A stretch of 64,000 bases of DNA from an uncultured Flavobacteriaceae bacterium. GTDB taxonomy: Bacteria; Bacteroidota; Bacteroidia; Flavobacteriales; Flavobacteriaceae. Location of the stretch: the NCBI GenBank assembly GCA_947494695.1, contig CANLWB010000013.1, forward strand, positions 1 through 64,000, read 5' to 3'. The notes beneath the pieces are model-generated. The model was not told the DNA's origin. It was given only the letters and a program-made list of their open reading frames with translations, and made no database searches. Positions within the stretch are counted from its first letter, which is position 1, and the number at the start of each line of letters is the position of its first letter. A program made the translations under genes and the position numbers. Positions 35,135 to 44,816 of the stretch are shown here, in pieces.

Positions 35135-35611
35135 ATGAAATCTATAAATAATAAAAGTATTAACTTTAATGTCATACTAAAGAAAATTGCATTTGCTTTA
35201 ATATTAGTACTTTGTTGTGTGAATATGCAGTGTGATAAAGAGTCTGAAGAAGAGCCTTTAAAGCCCTGTGATCAAATAACCATAGTCGACAAAACGATTT
35301 ATAATGATCTCGATTCTGCTCATTTTACAATTGTTAATGCTGAAATAAATGATGATTGTTTGCTCATGGAACTAAGTGCCTCTGGTTGCGATGGTAAATC
35401 CTGGGAATTTAATCTGGTAGATTCTGAAGTTGTTGCGGAATCGTTTCCAGAACAACGTTATTTGAAGTTTCAATTGATCAATACGGAAGTGTGCCAGGCG
35501 GTTTTTAAACGTACTGTGTCGTTTGATTTAAAACCTGTTCGAGTTGAAGGGAGTCGTGAAATAATATTACATATAGAAGGATTAGAGCCCGCATTACAAT
35601 ATAAATATTAA
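35135..35611 (+). CDS. Hypothetical lipoprotein 3
   Basis: A 158-residue protein with an unusually long N-region before the hydrophobic stretch (residues 17-35) and lipobox NMQC at about 38, the same NMxC style as lipoprotein 1. The mature part is beta-rich with four cysteines (CDQITIV, DDCLLMELSASGC, EVCQ). I recognise no family. An alternative start further in would give a normal-length signal, but no in-frame ATG is well placed. Third gene of the series, 22 bp after the second. Confidence 0.6.
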   Translation: MKSINNKSINFNVILKKIAFALILVLCCVNMQCDKESEEEPLKPCDQITIVDKTIYNDLDSAHFTIVNAEINDDCLLMELSASGCDGKSWEFNLVDSEVVAESFPEQRYLKFQLINTEVCQAVFKRTVSFDLKPVRVEGSREIILHIEGLEPALQYKY

Positions 35612-35622
35612 AAACATTAGCT

Positions 35623-36864
35623 ATGAAATTAAAATACCTTTGTTTGTCCTTAGTTTTTATAGGCATATGGTCTTGTGATAAGAAAGATCTTGATTACGAA
35701 CAGGTTCAGGTGGCTACACCGGAGTTTATGACTAAAGCCGACTTTAGAAGTTCGGTCGAGATTACAGTTCCGAAAGACATAGAAAACGTAGGTAAGATAT
35801 ATGCTTATAAAAACTACATTTTTGTGAGCGATGTTAACAAAGGTGTGCATGTTATAGATAATACAAATCCAGTTAAACCAAAGACGGTTAAGTATATTAA
35901 AATTCCTGGTAACGAAGACATTTCGGTAAAAGATGACTTTTTATATGCCGATAGCGCTACCGACTTAGTCGTTTTTGATATCTCTGATATTCATGCCATA
36001 TCGATAGTGGAAAGGCTGAAAGATGTATTTACAATTTATGATTATCAGATTCCTGTCGAGGCTAATTTGGTGGATTATAAGAAATTTAACTTTGAAGAAG
36101 ATATTATTGTTGGATGGAACTTAACCACAGAATGGAGAAAAAAAGAGGATGTAGATGTTGTTACGGGGGAGATCTTTATGGGTGGTGAGTTAAGAGCTGC
36201 TACAGAATCGGTTACTGGCCAGGGAGGTTCCTTAGCACGGTTTCAGGTGGTCGATGATTATCTGTACACAGTAGGAAGCTACCAAATGTCAATTTTTAAT
36301 ATTAAGAACCTGGAAGCACCGCTCCTGGAAAATACACAATATGCAGGGTGGAATATTGAAACGATGTTTCAGGCAGAGGATTATTTGTATTTGGGAAGTA
36401 CTAACGGGATGTATATTTATAATTTAAAAAATCCGTCATTACCCGAATATGTTTCAGAATTTACCCATTGGGAAGGCTGTGATCCCGTTGTGGTAGAAGG
36501 AGAATATGCGTATTTAACATTGCGTGGGGGTAATGCCTGTGGACAGTTAGAAAGTGTTTTGGAGGTTATAGATATTAGTGATAAATCTGCACCAACATTG
36601 GCGGGGCGGTACGCATTAGAAAATCCATACGGACTGGGAATAAAGGGAGAAACATTATTTGTTTGCGATGGTACAGCGGGTCTAAAGCTATTTGATAAGA
36701 CAGATCCTTTAAAAGTAGAACTGAAAAAGACCTATAACAATGTACAATCTAAAGATGTTATTCCTTTAGAAGATAGCTTACTCATGATTGGAGGTGAAAC
36801 GTTGTACCAATATAAATATCATGAAGGTGGTGTGGAGCTAATTAGTTCATTTGTATTGCGATAA
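35623..36864 (+). CDS. LVIVD-repeat beta-propeller lipoprotein
   Basis: A 413-residue lipoprotein (lipobox WSC, C18). The mature chain contains repeated blades of the LVIVD type: KGVHVIDNTNPVKPKTV, TDLVVFDISDIHAI, YQMSIFNIKNLEAP, NGMYIYNLKNPSLPEYV and SVLEVIDISDKSAPTLAG. These bacterial propellers occur in surface proteins that bind ligands or other proteins. It ends the four-gene series; a perfect 19-bp hairpin follows at 36965. Confidence 0.82.
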   Translation: MKLKYLCLSLVFIGIWSCDKKDLDYEQVQVATPEFMTKADFRSSVEITVPKDIENVGKIYAYKNYIFVSDVNKGVHVIDNTNPVKPKTVKYIKIPGNEDISVKDDFLYADSATDLVVFDISDIHAISIVERLKDVFTIYDYQIPVEANLVDYKKFNFEEDIIVGWNLTTEWRKKEDVDVVTGEIFMGGELRAATESVTGQGGSLARFQVVDDYLYTVGSYQMSIFNIKNLEAPLLENTQYAGWNIETMFQAEDYLYLGSTNGMYIYNLKNPSLPEYVSEFTHWEGCDPVVVEGEYAYLTLRGGNACGQLESVLEVIDISDKSAPTLAGRYALENPYGLGIKGETLFVCDGTAGLKLFDKTDPLKVELKKTYNNVQSKDVIPLEDSLLMIGGETLYQYKYHEGGVELISSFVLR

Positions 36865-36964
36865 AATGTGTCGACGATGTTTTAAATAAACCCACTATAG
36901 ATTTTGAAGCCCTTGGTTTTATTGATAGGCTAAAAAGTTTATGGCTTGAATCATCTGAATATGA

Positions 36965-37006
36965 TTTAGCCGCGAATTCACAATTATTTGTGAATTCGCG
37001 GCTAAA
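36965..37006. other. Perfect 19-bp hairpin after the lipoprotein series
   Basis: TTTAGCCGCGAATTCACAA at 36965-36983 is exactly repeated in reverse complement at 36988-37006, with a 4-nt loop TTAT. The downstream T run is weak, so it may be a poor terminator, an RNA-stabilising stem or a DNA cruciform. The rest of the gap 36865-37105 shows nothing else. Confidence 0.8.
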
Positions 37007-37105
37007 CTATTTTATGTAAACTTAAGTTGCTAAGGTGAAATTTCGGGTAGTTTTTTTTGATTGTGCTATATTGCGTTAAATTAATAATGAATATACCCAA
37101 TCAAA

Positions 37106-37876
37106 ATGCATACGTTAAACGCCCTTCAACAAAAGATAAATAATGCCAGATCTCTAGATTTCGGTGATATAATAAGTAATTCCTTCGACCTGTTTAAAAA
37201 AGTCTGGCTTAAAGGGTTTTTGGTTGTTTTGTTTATTATACTGATTGCTTTTATTTTGAGTTTAGTCTTTCAAGTTATAGGATTATCCCCAGGTGGGTTC
37301 GACATTAATAACGGATTTGAATTAGAAACGCTTACTGAATTTTATTCTGAGAACATATTGTATAGTATCCCCCAAACCATTTTGGTAAGCACCGCTACCA
37401 TTGGTTTTTTAGCTGCTTTTTATCGCATATGTAAACGGGAAGTACAGGGAGAAACAGGTAATGATGATTATTTTTATTTTTTTAACAACGGGTATTTTAC
37501 CAGGATTTTTATGTTGGGGATTATTTATACCGGAATAGCAACAGTGGCCCAGTTGTTACTTTTTATTCCCTATATCTATGTCTTCGTGCCATTATCTTAT
37601 TTTGCTATAGTTTTCGCTTTTAATCCAGATTTAAGTGAAACCGAAATTATAAAAGCCAGTTTCGCTTTGGGAAATAAAAAATGGCTAATAACATTCGGTA
37701 CCATGTTTGTTATGGGAATTATCGCTATGCTGGGAATATTAGCCTGTGGAGTAGGTTTATTATTTACCATGTCCATAATGTATTTACCAGTGTTTTTAAT
37801 ATACAAAGATGTTATAGGGTTTAAATCTCATAGCGAAATTGAAAAAATAGGACAAGAAGACGATTCTCAATATTAA
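37106..37876 (+). CDS. Multi-helix membrane protein, copy 1 of tandem pair
   Basis: A 256-residue protein with about six transmembrane helices. A conserved amphipathic start, LDFGDIISNSFDLFKKVWLKGF, is given here only by its ends (residues 15-36). It resembles DUF975-like or glycerophosphoryl-diester-phosphodiesterase membrane-domain proteins, which are of unknown function. The next gene, 14 bp on, is a paralogue with the same architecture. Probably an inner-membrane protein. Confidence 0.72.
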   Translation: MHTLNALQQKINNARSLDFGDIISNSFDLFKKVWLKGFLVVLFIILIAFILSLVFQVIGLSPGGFDINNGFELETLTEFYSENILYSIPQTILVSTATIGFLAAFYRICKREVQGETGNDDYFYFFNNGYFTRIFMLGIIYTGIATVAQLLLFIPYIYVFVPLSYFAIVFAFNPDLSETEIIKASFALGNKKWLITFGTMFVMGIIAMLGILACGVGLLFTMSIMYLPVFLIYKDVIGFKSHSEIEKIGQEDDSQY

Positions 37877-37890
37877 TTAACCATATATCA

Positions 37891-38673
37891 ATGCATACGA
37901 TTAACAATCTGTTAGAGAAAATAGAACGACATACGGTTTTAGATTTTGGAACTATTTTTAGTGAATCTGTAGAATTGTTTAAAAAATCCTGGTTACAGGG
38001 GTTTTTGTTACAGTTGTTCACTATCATAATTATACTGCCGCTAATAATTATAATGTATATTCCCTTGATTACAATGGCTATCGCGATGGATGACAGTGGG
38101 TATTCCGAGCTCCAGATTTTTAATGAGTTTTTCGCTGGAATGTCTATATTGTATATCCTATTTATGTTCGTTGGGATATTTGTGTTAGGAACACTTTCCG
38201 TAGCAATGAATGCTGCTTTTTTTAGAATTTTGAAGAAGTTAGATCACGGCGAAACTGTATCTAATTCAGATTTCTTTCACTTTATAAAAGGTAAATATTT
38301 AAGTAAAATATTTGTCCTTATGATGGCGTCTTTTGGAATTGCAATAGCGGCACTGTTACTATGTTATTTTCCAATATTTTATGTAATGGTTCCTATGTCA
38401 TTTTTTGCTGTTATATATGCATTCAATCCAGAGCTAAGTGTTGGTGAGATCGTAAAGCTTAGTTTTAAAATAGGGACTAAAAATTGGTTAATCTCTTTTG
38501 GTTTAATGTTCGTTGCATCGGCCTTATCTCAAATAGTAGGTATTATGCTTTGCGGGATAGGGATAATTTTTACGGCATCATTTATCTATCACCCCATTTA
38601 TTTAATTTATAAACATGTTATTGGCTTTGATGTAGTAAGTCCTGTAGATCAAATAGGAGTGCTGCCAGAGTAA
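37891..38673 (+). CDS. Multi-helix membrane protein, copy 2 of tandem pair
   Basis: A 260-residue paralogue of the preceding gene: both begin MHT, share LDFG then SxxLFKKxWLxGF, have AFNPxLSxxEI before a helix, and end with FLIYKDVIGF or YLIYKHVIGF. Divergence is too large for a recent duplication. The two may form a hetero-oligomer. A strong terminator follows at 38696. Confidence 0.72.
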   Translation: MHTINNLLEKIERHTVLDFGTIFSESVELFKKSWLQGFLLQLFTIIIILPLIIIMYIPLITMAIAMDDSGYSELQIFNEFFAGMSILYILFMFVGIFVLGTLSVAMNAAFFRILKKLDHGETVSNSDFFHFIKGKYLSKIFVLMMASFGIAIAALLLCYFPIFYVMVPMSFFAVIYAFNPELSVGEIVKLSFKIGTKNWLISFGLMFVASALSQIVGIMLCGIGIIFTASFIYHPIYLIYKHVIGFDVVSPVDQIGVLPE

Positions 38674-38695
38674 GCAAAAACCTCAATGATAAAAG

Positions 38696-38728
38696 CCTGT
38701 TTTTTAGACCTAAAAAACAGGTTTTTTT
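38696..38728 (+). terminator. Terminator between the membrane pair and topA
   Basis: CCTGTTTTTTA (38696-38706) and TAAAAAACAGG (38711-38721) form a perfect 11-bp stem followed by TTTTTTT. Confidence 0.88.
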
Positions 38729-38782
38729 GTTTAAAAATGTACAGATAATCTATAAAATGCGGCAGATAAACTTTTTTTCGCA

Positions 38783-38790
38783 TACATTTG
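38783..38790 (+). promoter_or_regulatory. topA promoter -7 box
   Basis: TACATTTG fits TAnnTTTG and lies 20 bp before the topA start codon at 38810. No clear -33 TTG. Confidence 0.45.
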
Positions 38791-38809
38791 TAGCTTCAAA
38801 AATTGAAGT

Positions 38810-41302
38810 ATGGCGAAGAATTTAGTGATCGTAGAGTCACCGGCAAAAGCGAAAACTATTGAAAAATTTTTAGGAAAGGATTTTAAGGTAGAGTCTAGTT
38901 TCGGACATATATCAGATTTACCTTCCAAAGAGTTAGGAGTTAACGTAGACGGTGATTTTAAACCAAAATATGAGATTTCAAAAGATAAAAAAGCAGTTGT
39001 AAAAAAGCTTAAAGAGTTAGCTAAGAAAGCCGAAAAGGTTTGGTTAGCAAGTGATGAAGATCGCGAGGGAGAAGCAATTGCATGGCATCTGGCAGAAGCA
39101 TTAAAACTCGATAAGGATAAGACCAAGCGTATCGTCTTTCACGAGATTACCAAGACGGCTATTAAGAAAGCTATTGAAAACCCCAGAGGTATCGATTACG
39201 ATTTGGTAGATGCACAACAAGCTCGTCGTGTATTAGATAGAATTGTCGGGTATGAATTGTCTCCTGTTCTTTGGCGAAAAGTAAAAGGCGGACTTTCCGC
39301 AGGGCGTGTGCAATCTGTTTCAGTGAGATTGATTGTAGAAAAGGAAAGAGATATTGAAGGGTTTACGCCCGTGGCGTCTTATAGAATAGATGCCGAGTTT
39401 TCGAATGAAGATGGGCAAACGTTTAAGGCAAAACTTCCAAAAAACTTTTCTACCAAAGAAGAAGCGCTAAAGTTTTTAGAGAAAAATAACGGAGCAGATT
39501 TCAAAGTAGCTGATTTAGAAAAGAAACCAGCAAAGAAATCTCCGGCACCGCCATTTACAACCTCTACCTTACAGCAAGAGGCGTCTCGTAAGTTATATTT
39601 CTCGGTAAGTAAAACCATGACCATGGCGCAACGTTTATATGAAGCTGGTTTAATTACTTATATGAGAACCGATAGTGTGAATCTGTCTGATGAGGCTAGA
39701 AAGGGTGCTGCAGAGGAGATAGAAAATGCATATGGCTCAAAATATAGCAAGCCAAGAAACTATACAGGAAAATCAAAAGGAGCACAAGAAGCTCACGAAG
39801 CGATTCGTCCAACAAATTTTGCAACGCACTCCGTAAATATCGATAGAGACCAAGCCAGATTATATGATTTGATCTGGAAACGAGCTATCGCCTCGCAAAT
39901 GAGTGAAGCAGAATTAGAACGAACCAATGTAAAGGTGAGCGCTTCAACGCATAGCGAAACCTTTAGTGCGAATGGAGAGGTTATTACATTTGATGGTTTC
40001 TTAAAAGTATATCTGGAAGGAACAGATGATGAAGATGTAGAGCAAGAAGGTATGTTGCCGGCCATGAAAATTAATGAAACACTTCTAAATAACTTTATTT
40101 CGGCTACAGAGCGTTATACACGTCCGCCCGCAAGATTCACAGAGGCATCCCTGGTTAAGAAATTGGAGGAGTTAGGAATTGGACGTCCGTCAACATATGC
40201 ACCAACAATTTCGACCATTCAAAACAGAAACTATATAGAAAAAGGTACCGTTGAAGGTGTTGAGAGGAATTATTCGCAATTAAAACTTCAGGCAGGATCC
40301 ATTACTGATAAAACTTTGACTGAAAAAGTAGGATCGGATAAAGGTAAATTGGTACCCACAGATATTGGAATGATTGTAACTGACTTTTTGGTGAATCATT
40401 TCGCAACCATTTTAGATTATAATTTTACAGCAAAGGTAGAAGAGAATTTCGATAACATTGCTGAAGGAAATGAAGATTGGACTAAAATGATGAAGTCATT
40501 TTATGAAGATTTCCATCCAAAAGTAGAAGACGTAAAAGAAAATGCAGAACGAGAATCTGGGGAACGTATTTTGGGTGTAGATCCAAAAACCGGAAGACAG
40601 GTTAGTGTGCGTTTGGGTAGGTTTGGGCCTATGGTGCAAATTGGTACTGTAGATGATGAAGAGAAGCCGCTATTTGCAAGTTTAAGTCCAGACCAACAGT
40701 TAAATACTATTACCTATGAAGAGGCCATGGATTTATTCCAGCTTCCAAAGAATTTGGGAGATTACGAAGGAGAAGAAGTTGTTGTAAACAATGGACGTTT
40801 TGGACCCTATGTTAAGCATGGTAGCTCTTTTGTGTCATTACCAAAAGGAGTAGACCCCTTAAGTGTGGAATTGGATGATGCCATTGTTTTGATAAAAGAG
40901 AAGCAAAAAGCAGATGCACCAATATATATGTATAAGGACTTACCTGTAATTAAAGGTAAGGGGCGTTTTGGACCATTTATTAAATGGAACAATATGTTTA
41001 TTAACGTTAACAAAAAATATGATTGGGATAACCTGTCCGATGAAGATATTATTGAATTGATTGAAACCAAGATTCAAAAAGAGATCGATAAGGTTGTTCA
41101 TAATTGGGAAGAAGAAGGTATTCGTGTGGAGAAAGCACGATGGGGTAGACACAATGTTATAAAAGGTAAGGTAAAAGTAGAGCTAGCCAAAACAGTTGAT
41201 GTTTCCGAAATGACTTTAGAAGAAGCAAAAGGCATTATAGAAGCTAATACACCCAAGAAAAAAACAACAAGAAAAAAAGCACCGGCTAAAAAGAAGTCGT
41301 AA
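38810..41302 (+). CDS. topA: DNA topoisomerase I
   Basis: An 830-residue type IA topoisomerase. The Toprim domain has VIVESPAKAKTIEKFLG (5-21) and SDEDREGEAIAWH, and the active-site tyrosine is in LITYMRTDSVNLS near residue 285. The C-terminus has no zinc fingers but three repeats of the RFGPxV type (GRFGPMVQIG, GRFGPYVKHG, GRFGPFIKW) and a lysine-rich tail (KKKTTRKKAPAKKKS). It relaxes negative supercoils. This layout is normal for Bacteroidota. Confidence 0.97.
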   Translation: MAKNLVIVESPAKAKTIEKFLGKDFKVESSFGHISDLPSKELGVNVDGDFKPKYEISKDKKAVVKKLKELAKKAEKVWLASDEDREGEAIAWHLAEALKLDKDKTKRIVFHEITKTAIKKAIENPRGIDYDLVDAQQARRVLDRIVGYELSPVLWRKVKGGLSAGRVQSVSVRLIVEKERDIEGFTPVASYRIDAEFSNEDGQTFKAKLPKNFSTKEEALKFLEKNNGADFKVADLEKKPAKKSPAPPFTTSTLQQEASRKLYFSVSKTMTMAQRLYEAGLITYMRTDSVNLSDEARKGAAEEIENAYGSKYSKPRNYTGKSKGAQEAHEAIRPTNFATHSVNIDRDQARLYDLIWKRAIASQMSEAELERTNVKVSASTHSETFSANGEVITFDGFLKVYLEGTDDEDVEQEGMLPAMKINETLLNNFISATERYTRPPARFTEASLVKKLEELGIGRPSTYAPTISTIQNRNYIEKGTVEGVERNYSQLKLQAGSITDKTLTEKVGSDKGKLVPTDIGMIVTDFLVNHFATILDYNFTAKVEENFDNIAEGNEDWTKMMKSFYEDFHPKVEDVKENAERESGERILGVDPKTGRQVSVRLGRFGPMVQIGTVDDEEKPLFASLSPDQQLNTITYEEAMDLFQLPKNLGDYEGEEVVVNNGRFGPYVKHGSSFVSLPKGVDPLSVELDDAIVLIKEKQKADAPIYMYKDLPVIKGKGRFGPFIKWNNMFINVNKKYDWDNLSDEDIIELIETKIQKEIDKVVHNWEEEGIRVEKARWGRHNVIKGKVKVELAKTVDVSEMTLEEAKGIIEANTPKKKTTRKKAPAKKKS

Positions 41303-41357
41303 ATGCATAGAACATATAGGCAATGACATTTGCTAATAAAAGTTGACACATCCTCTC

Positions 41358-42524
41358 ATGAATTTTAATTTTCTATCTCCAGTTTCAGATTTAGTGCTCG
41401 CTCATAACGAATTGCTTTCATCACAGGCCCTGGGTAGAAAAATGGATATACATTCCGAACAGCATGGCATTCCCGATTTAGATGATGCCAATATCGCTAT
41501 ACTGGGGGTTTTAGAAAATAGGAACGATATTAATTATTTAGGGGCAGAATTTCAACTAGACGAAATTCGTAAATCCCTATATGGCCTTTTTCCTGGAAGT
41601 TGGACCACCAATATTGTTGATTTAGGTGACATTAATAAAGGAGAGAGTGTGGAAGATACCTATTTCGCGCTTAAAACAGCGATAAGCATACTCGTAAAGA
41701 AGGGCATTATTCCAATTGTATTGGGAGGAAGTCAAGATCTTACCTATGCCAACTATAGGGCTTACGACTTTATTGTTCCTATGGTTAATGTGGTAAATGT
41801 TGATAGTAAGTTCGATTTAGGAGATTCTGCAAAACCTATAAAGAATAATAGTTTTGTTGGAAAGATCATTTTAGATCAACCTTATAACCTGTTTAATTAT
41901 GCCACCATAGGTTATCAAACCTATTTCAATTCTCAGGAAGAAATAGACTTAATGGATAATCTGTATTTCGAGTCCTATAGATTAGGAGATGTATCGGGAG
42001 ATATATCCATTGTAGAACCCGTGTTGAGAGATGCCAATATTGTGAGTTTAGATCTCACCTCTATTAAAGGATCGGAAGTTAGTAGAAATCAAAGATATTC
42101 ACCAAACGGATTGGACGGAAAAGAGATTTGTGCTATTTCTCGATATGCCGGTATAAGTAATAAGGTATCTTCTTTTGGAATTTACGAATACAAGCCTTCA
42201 AATGACGACGAACTTACCTCCATGTTGGTAGCTCAAATTATATGGTATTTTATAGAAGGTGTTAATTGCAGGGTGAACGATGATGATTTCTCTGAAGACA
42301 GGAACTACCTGAAGTATATCACATTAGTGGACGCCCAGGAGTTGATATTTTATAAGAGTAATAAGACCGGTAGATGGTGGATTGAAATTCCTTTTTTATC
42401 GGAAGTAAATAATAAATTGAAAAGACATACGTTATTACCTTGCATGCATCAGGATTATCTTGACGCTTGTAATAATAAGCTTCCTGACCGCTGGTACAAA
42501 GCATTTCAAAAGAATAGTGTTTAG
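41358..42524 (+). CDS. Arginase/formimidoylglutamase-fold protein with degraded metal site
   Basis: A 388-residue ureohydrolase-fold protein starting at ATG 41358; an in-frame TTG at 41343 is less likely. The family needs metal ligands in GGxH, DAHxD and SxDxDxxDP. Here these read GGSQD (123-127), DSKFD (149-153) and SLDLTSIKG (230-238). The GGxH histidine, the DAHxD histidine and the later aspartates of the third motif are replaced. It is therefore probably not a hydrolase, though databases would call it formimidoylglutamase. No other hut gene is nearby. Its place between topA and gldK suggests a structural or regulatory role. Confidence 0.85.
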   Translation: MNFNFLSPVSDLVLAHNELLSSQALGRKMDIHSEQHGIPDLDDANIAILGVLENRNDINYLGAEFQLDEIRKSLYGLFPGSWTTNIVDLGDINKGESVEDTYFALKTAISILVKKGIIPIVLGGSQDLTYANYRAYDFIVPMVNVVNVDSKFDLGDSAKPIKNNSFVGKIILDQPYNLFNYATIGYQTYFNSQEEIDLMDNLYFESYRLGDVSGDISIVEPVLRDANIVSLDLTSIKGSEVSRNQRYSPNGLDGKEICAISRYAGISNKVSSFGIYEYKPSNDDELTSMLVAQIIWYFIEGVNCRVNDDDFSEDRNYLKYITLVDAQELIFYKSNKTGRWWIEIPFLSEVNNKLKRHTLLPCMHQDYLDACNNKLPDRWYKAFQKNSV

Positions 42525-42604
42525 TGGAAAAGTGCGTCCTGAGCCTATTTTATCGGTGAAATGCCGTTTTTTCACGATGAAATGTATTTTTTTTAGCGAA
42601 AAAG

Positions 42605-42635
42605 TTGTTTTTTAAAAAATATATAAATATGTTTA
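42605..42635 (+). promoter_or_regulatory. gldK promoter candidate
   Basis: TTG at 42605-42607 and TATGTTTA at 42628-42635, 20 bp apart, approximate TTG-N19-TAnnTTTG with one mismatch, and lie about 50 bp before the gldK start. Confidence 0.4.
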
Positions 42636-42685
42636 CGCTCTCAAAATTGAAGCTTAAACTAATTAACCTCGAGTTTTCTATGGAT

Positions 42686-44053
42686 ATGAAAAAGTTTATT
42701 TTATTAATCGCAGTAATAACAGTGCTAACTAGTTGTGGTTCTAAAGATAGAGGCGAACTGGTGGGTGCTGGAGGAAAAAAATGGCACCCAGAAAAACCTT
42801 ATGGGATGCAGCTTATTCCTGGTGGATCGTTTATTATGGGTAAAGCAGACGACGACATTGCCGGTGTGCATGATGCACCTGCGAGAACAGTTACTGTTAG
42901 GGCCTTTTATATGGACGAGACAGAAATAACAAATAGCGAATATCGCCAATTTGTTAATTGGGTTAGAGACTCAATAGTTAGAATGAAACTCGCTGTTCTG
43001 GCAGATGAGGTTGGTAAAATTCCGGATGATGGCGGAATTGGAGAATATGCATTTAAGGATGCGGATACCGCTAATATGTCCGTTTACGAAAAATATATGT
43101 TCGAAAATTACACAGGTCTTGGACCAACAGGATATGAAGGAAGAAGAATTAATCACGATGTTGATTTAATTTTTAATACGTCCGAATACCCTGATGAGTA
43201 CTATACGGAAGTTATGGATACCATGTACCTTCCTATTGAAGAGTCTTATAACGGACAACGTACTTGGGACGTGAAGAAATTTAAGTTTCAATACAGTTAT
43301 ATGGATATTCAAGAAGCTGCAAGAAACAGAGGTGTTAAACGTAAAGATGTATTGAGAAAAGAGGAAATCGAAATATACCCAGACACGACCGTTTGGATTA
43401 GAGATTTTGCTTATTCCTATAATGAACCGATGCATAACGATTATTTCTGGCATGATGCATACAGTGATTACCCTGTAGTTGGTGTAACATGGATGCAAGC
43501 CAAAGCGTTTTGTGAGTGGAGAACCATTAATAAAAACTCATATCAAAAATCTAAAAAAGGATCTGCTATGGTAAACAGGTTTAGATTACCATCAGAGTCT
43601 GAGTGGGAATATGCCGCCAGAGGAGGTCTTCAAGCAGCAACATATCCATGGGGTGGCCCTTACACGAAGAGTGATAGAGGATGTTTTATGGCAAACTTTA
43701 AGCCTGTAAGGGGGGATTATGCAGCAGATCAAGCGCTTTATACCGTAGAGGCTAAATCTTACGAGCCTAACGATTACAACCTTTATAATATGGCAGGTAA
43801 TGTGTCTGAATGGGTAAATGCATCGTACGATCCATCGTCTTATGCGTATACTTCTACGATTAACCCAAGTGTTAACGATCCAGACAATACACGTAAAGTA
43901 GTACGAGGAGGTTCTTGGAAGGATGTTGCATACTTCCTACAAGTGAGTTCCAGAGATTACGAATATGCAGATTCAGCTAGAAGTTATATTGGATTTAGAA
44001 CAGTTCAAGATTACATGGGGACAAAAGTGACGAAAAACTCTAGCGGAAATTAA
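42686..44053 (+). CDS. gldK: GldK, gliding and type IX secretion lipoprotein
   Basis: A 455-residue lipoprotein starting at ATG 42686, where MKKFILLIAVITVLTSCGS gives a proper signal with C17. The open frame extends to 42605 but the extra residues would spoil the signal. The body is a formylglycine-generating-enzyme-like (SUMF1) domain: GMQLIPGGSFIMG, FYMDETEITNSEYRQFV, RLPSESEWEYAARGG, MAGNVSEWV and VVRGGSWKD. In GldK it is structural. GldK and GldN form the periplasmic ring of the type IX secretion system. Head of gldKLMN. Confidence 0.95.
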   Translation: MKKFILLIAVITVLTSCGSKDRGELVGAGGKKWHPEKPYGMQLIPGGSFIMGKADDDIAGVHDAPARTVTVRAFYMDETEITNSEYRQFVNWVRDSIVRMKLAVLADEVGKIPDDGGIGEYAFKDADTANMSVYEKYMFENYTGLGPTGYEGRRINHDVDLIFNTSEYPDEYYTEVMDTMYLPIEESYNGQRTWDVKKFKFQYSYMDIQEAARNRGVKRKDVLRKEEIEIYPDTTVWIRDFAYSYNEPMHNDYFWHDAYSDYPVVGVTWMQAKAFCEWRTINKNSYQKSKKGSAMVNRFRLPSESEWEYAARGGLQAATYPWGGPYTKSDRGCFMANFKPVRGDYAADQALYTVEAKSYEPNDYNLYNMAGNVSEWVNASYDPSSYAYTSTINPSVNDPDNTRKVVRGGSWKDVAYFLQVSSRDYEYADSARSYIGFRTVQDYMGTKVTKNSSGN

Positions 44054-44133
44054 TTAAGAATCAATTAAAACAATAATAAATACTATTAATTAACCTACTT
44101 AAGTATTCATACTTAAATTAAAAACCGAAAATT

Positions 44134-44769
44134 ATGGCAAAGTCAAAAGCAAGTAAAAAATTCATGAATATGGCTTATGGATTAGGAGCAGCAATTGTAA
44201 TTGTTGGAGCTTTATTCAAGATTATTCACTTTGAAATAGGACCTTTAACGGGTAATGTAATGTTAACAATTGGGCTTGTAACAGAAGCAATTATTTTTGC
44301 AATATCTGCTTTCGAACCTGTAGATGATGAACTAGACTGGTCTCTGGTATATCCAGAATTAGCTGGGGGACAAGCTGATTTTAAAGAAGAAAAGAACCCA
44401 CAAGGCATGTTGGCCAATAAGTTAGACGAGTTATTAAAAGATGCTAAAATAGATGGCGAATTAATGGCTAGTTTAGGAGAAAGCATTAGAAACTTCGAAG
44501 GAGCTGCAAGAAACATGGGATCTACTGTAGATTCTGTTGAAGCTACTAAGAAATATGGTGAAGAGTTGTCTCTAGCAGCTGCACAAATGGAATCATTAAA
44601 CAGTTTGTATAAAGTACAATTAGAAAGTATTAATAAACAAGCATCTATTAATGAAGAGTCTGTAGAAAATGCAGCGAAATTGAAAGAGCAAATGCAATCA
44701 TTAGCATCTAACTTATCTTCATTGAATGGTGTTTATGGTGGTATGTTGTCTGCTATGGTGAAAAACTAA
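44134..44769 (+). CDS. gldL: GldL, motor protein of gliding/type IX secretion
   Basis: A 211-residue inner-membrane protein with two transmembrane helices (residues 13-31 and 39-56). The first contains the conserved GAAIVIVGALFKIIHFE glutamate used by the proton-driven GldLM motor. The cytoplasmic tail (75-211) is helical with coiled-coil character. It pairs with GldM; the gene sits 80 bp after gldK and 47 bp before gldM. Confidence 0.95.
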   Translation: MAKSKASKKFMNMAYGLGAAIVIVGALFKIIHFEIGPLTGNVMLTIGLVTEAIIFAISAFEPVDDELDWSLVYPELAGGQADFKEEKNPQGMLANKLDELLKDAKIDGELMASLGESIRNFEGAARNMGSTVDSVEATKKYGEELSLAAAQMESLNSLYKVQLESINKQASINEESVENAAKLKEQMQSLASNLSSLNGVYGGMLSAMVKN

Positions 44770-44816
44770 TTAGGGTATTCCCAAATTATTATTAATTAAC
44801 CAAAACCTAATTAAAC

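Noticed and set aside
41358-42524. Histidine-degradation (hut) operon
   Set aside because: The only candidate is the arginase-fold protein, whose active site is degraded; no hutH, hutU or hutI is nearby.
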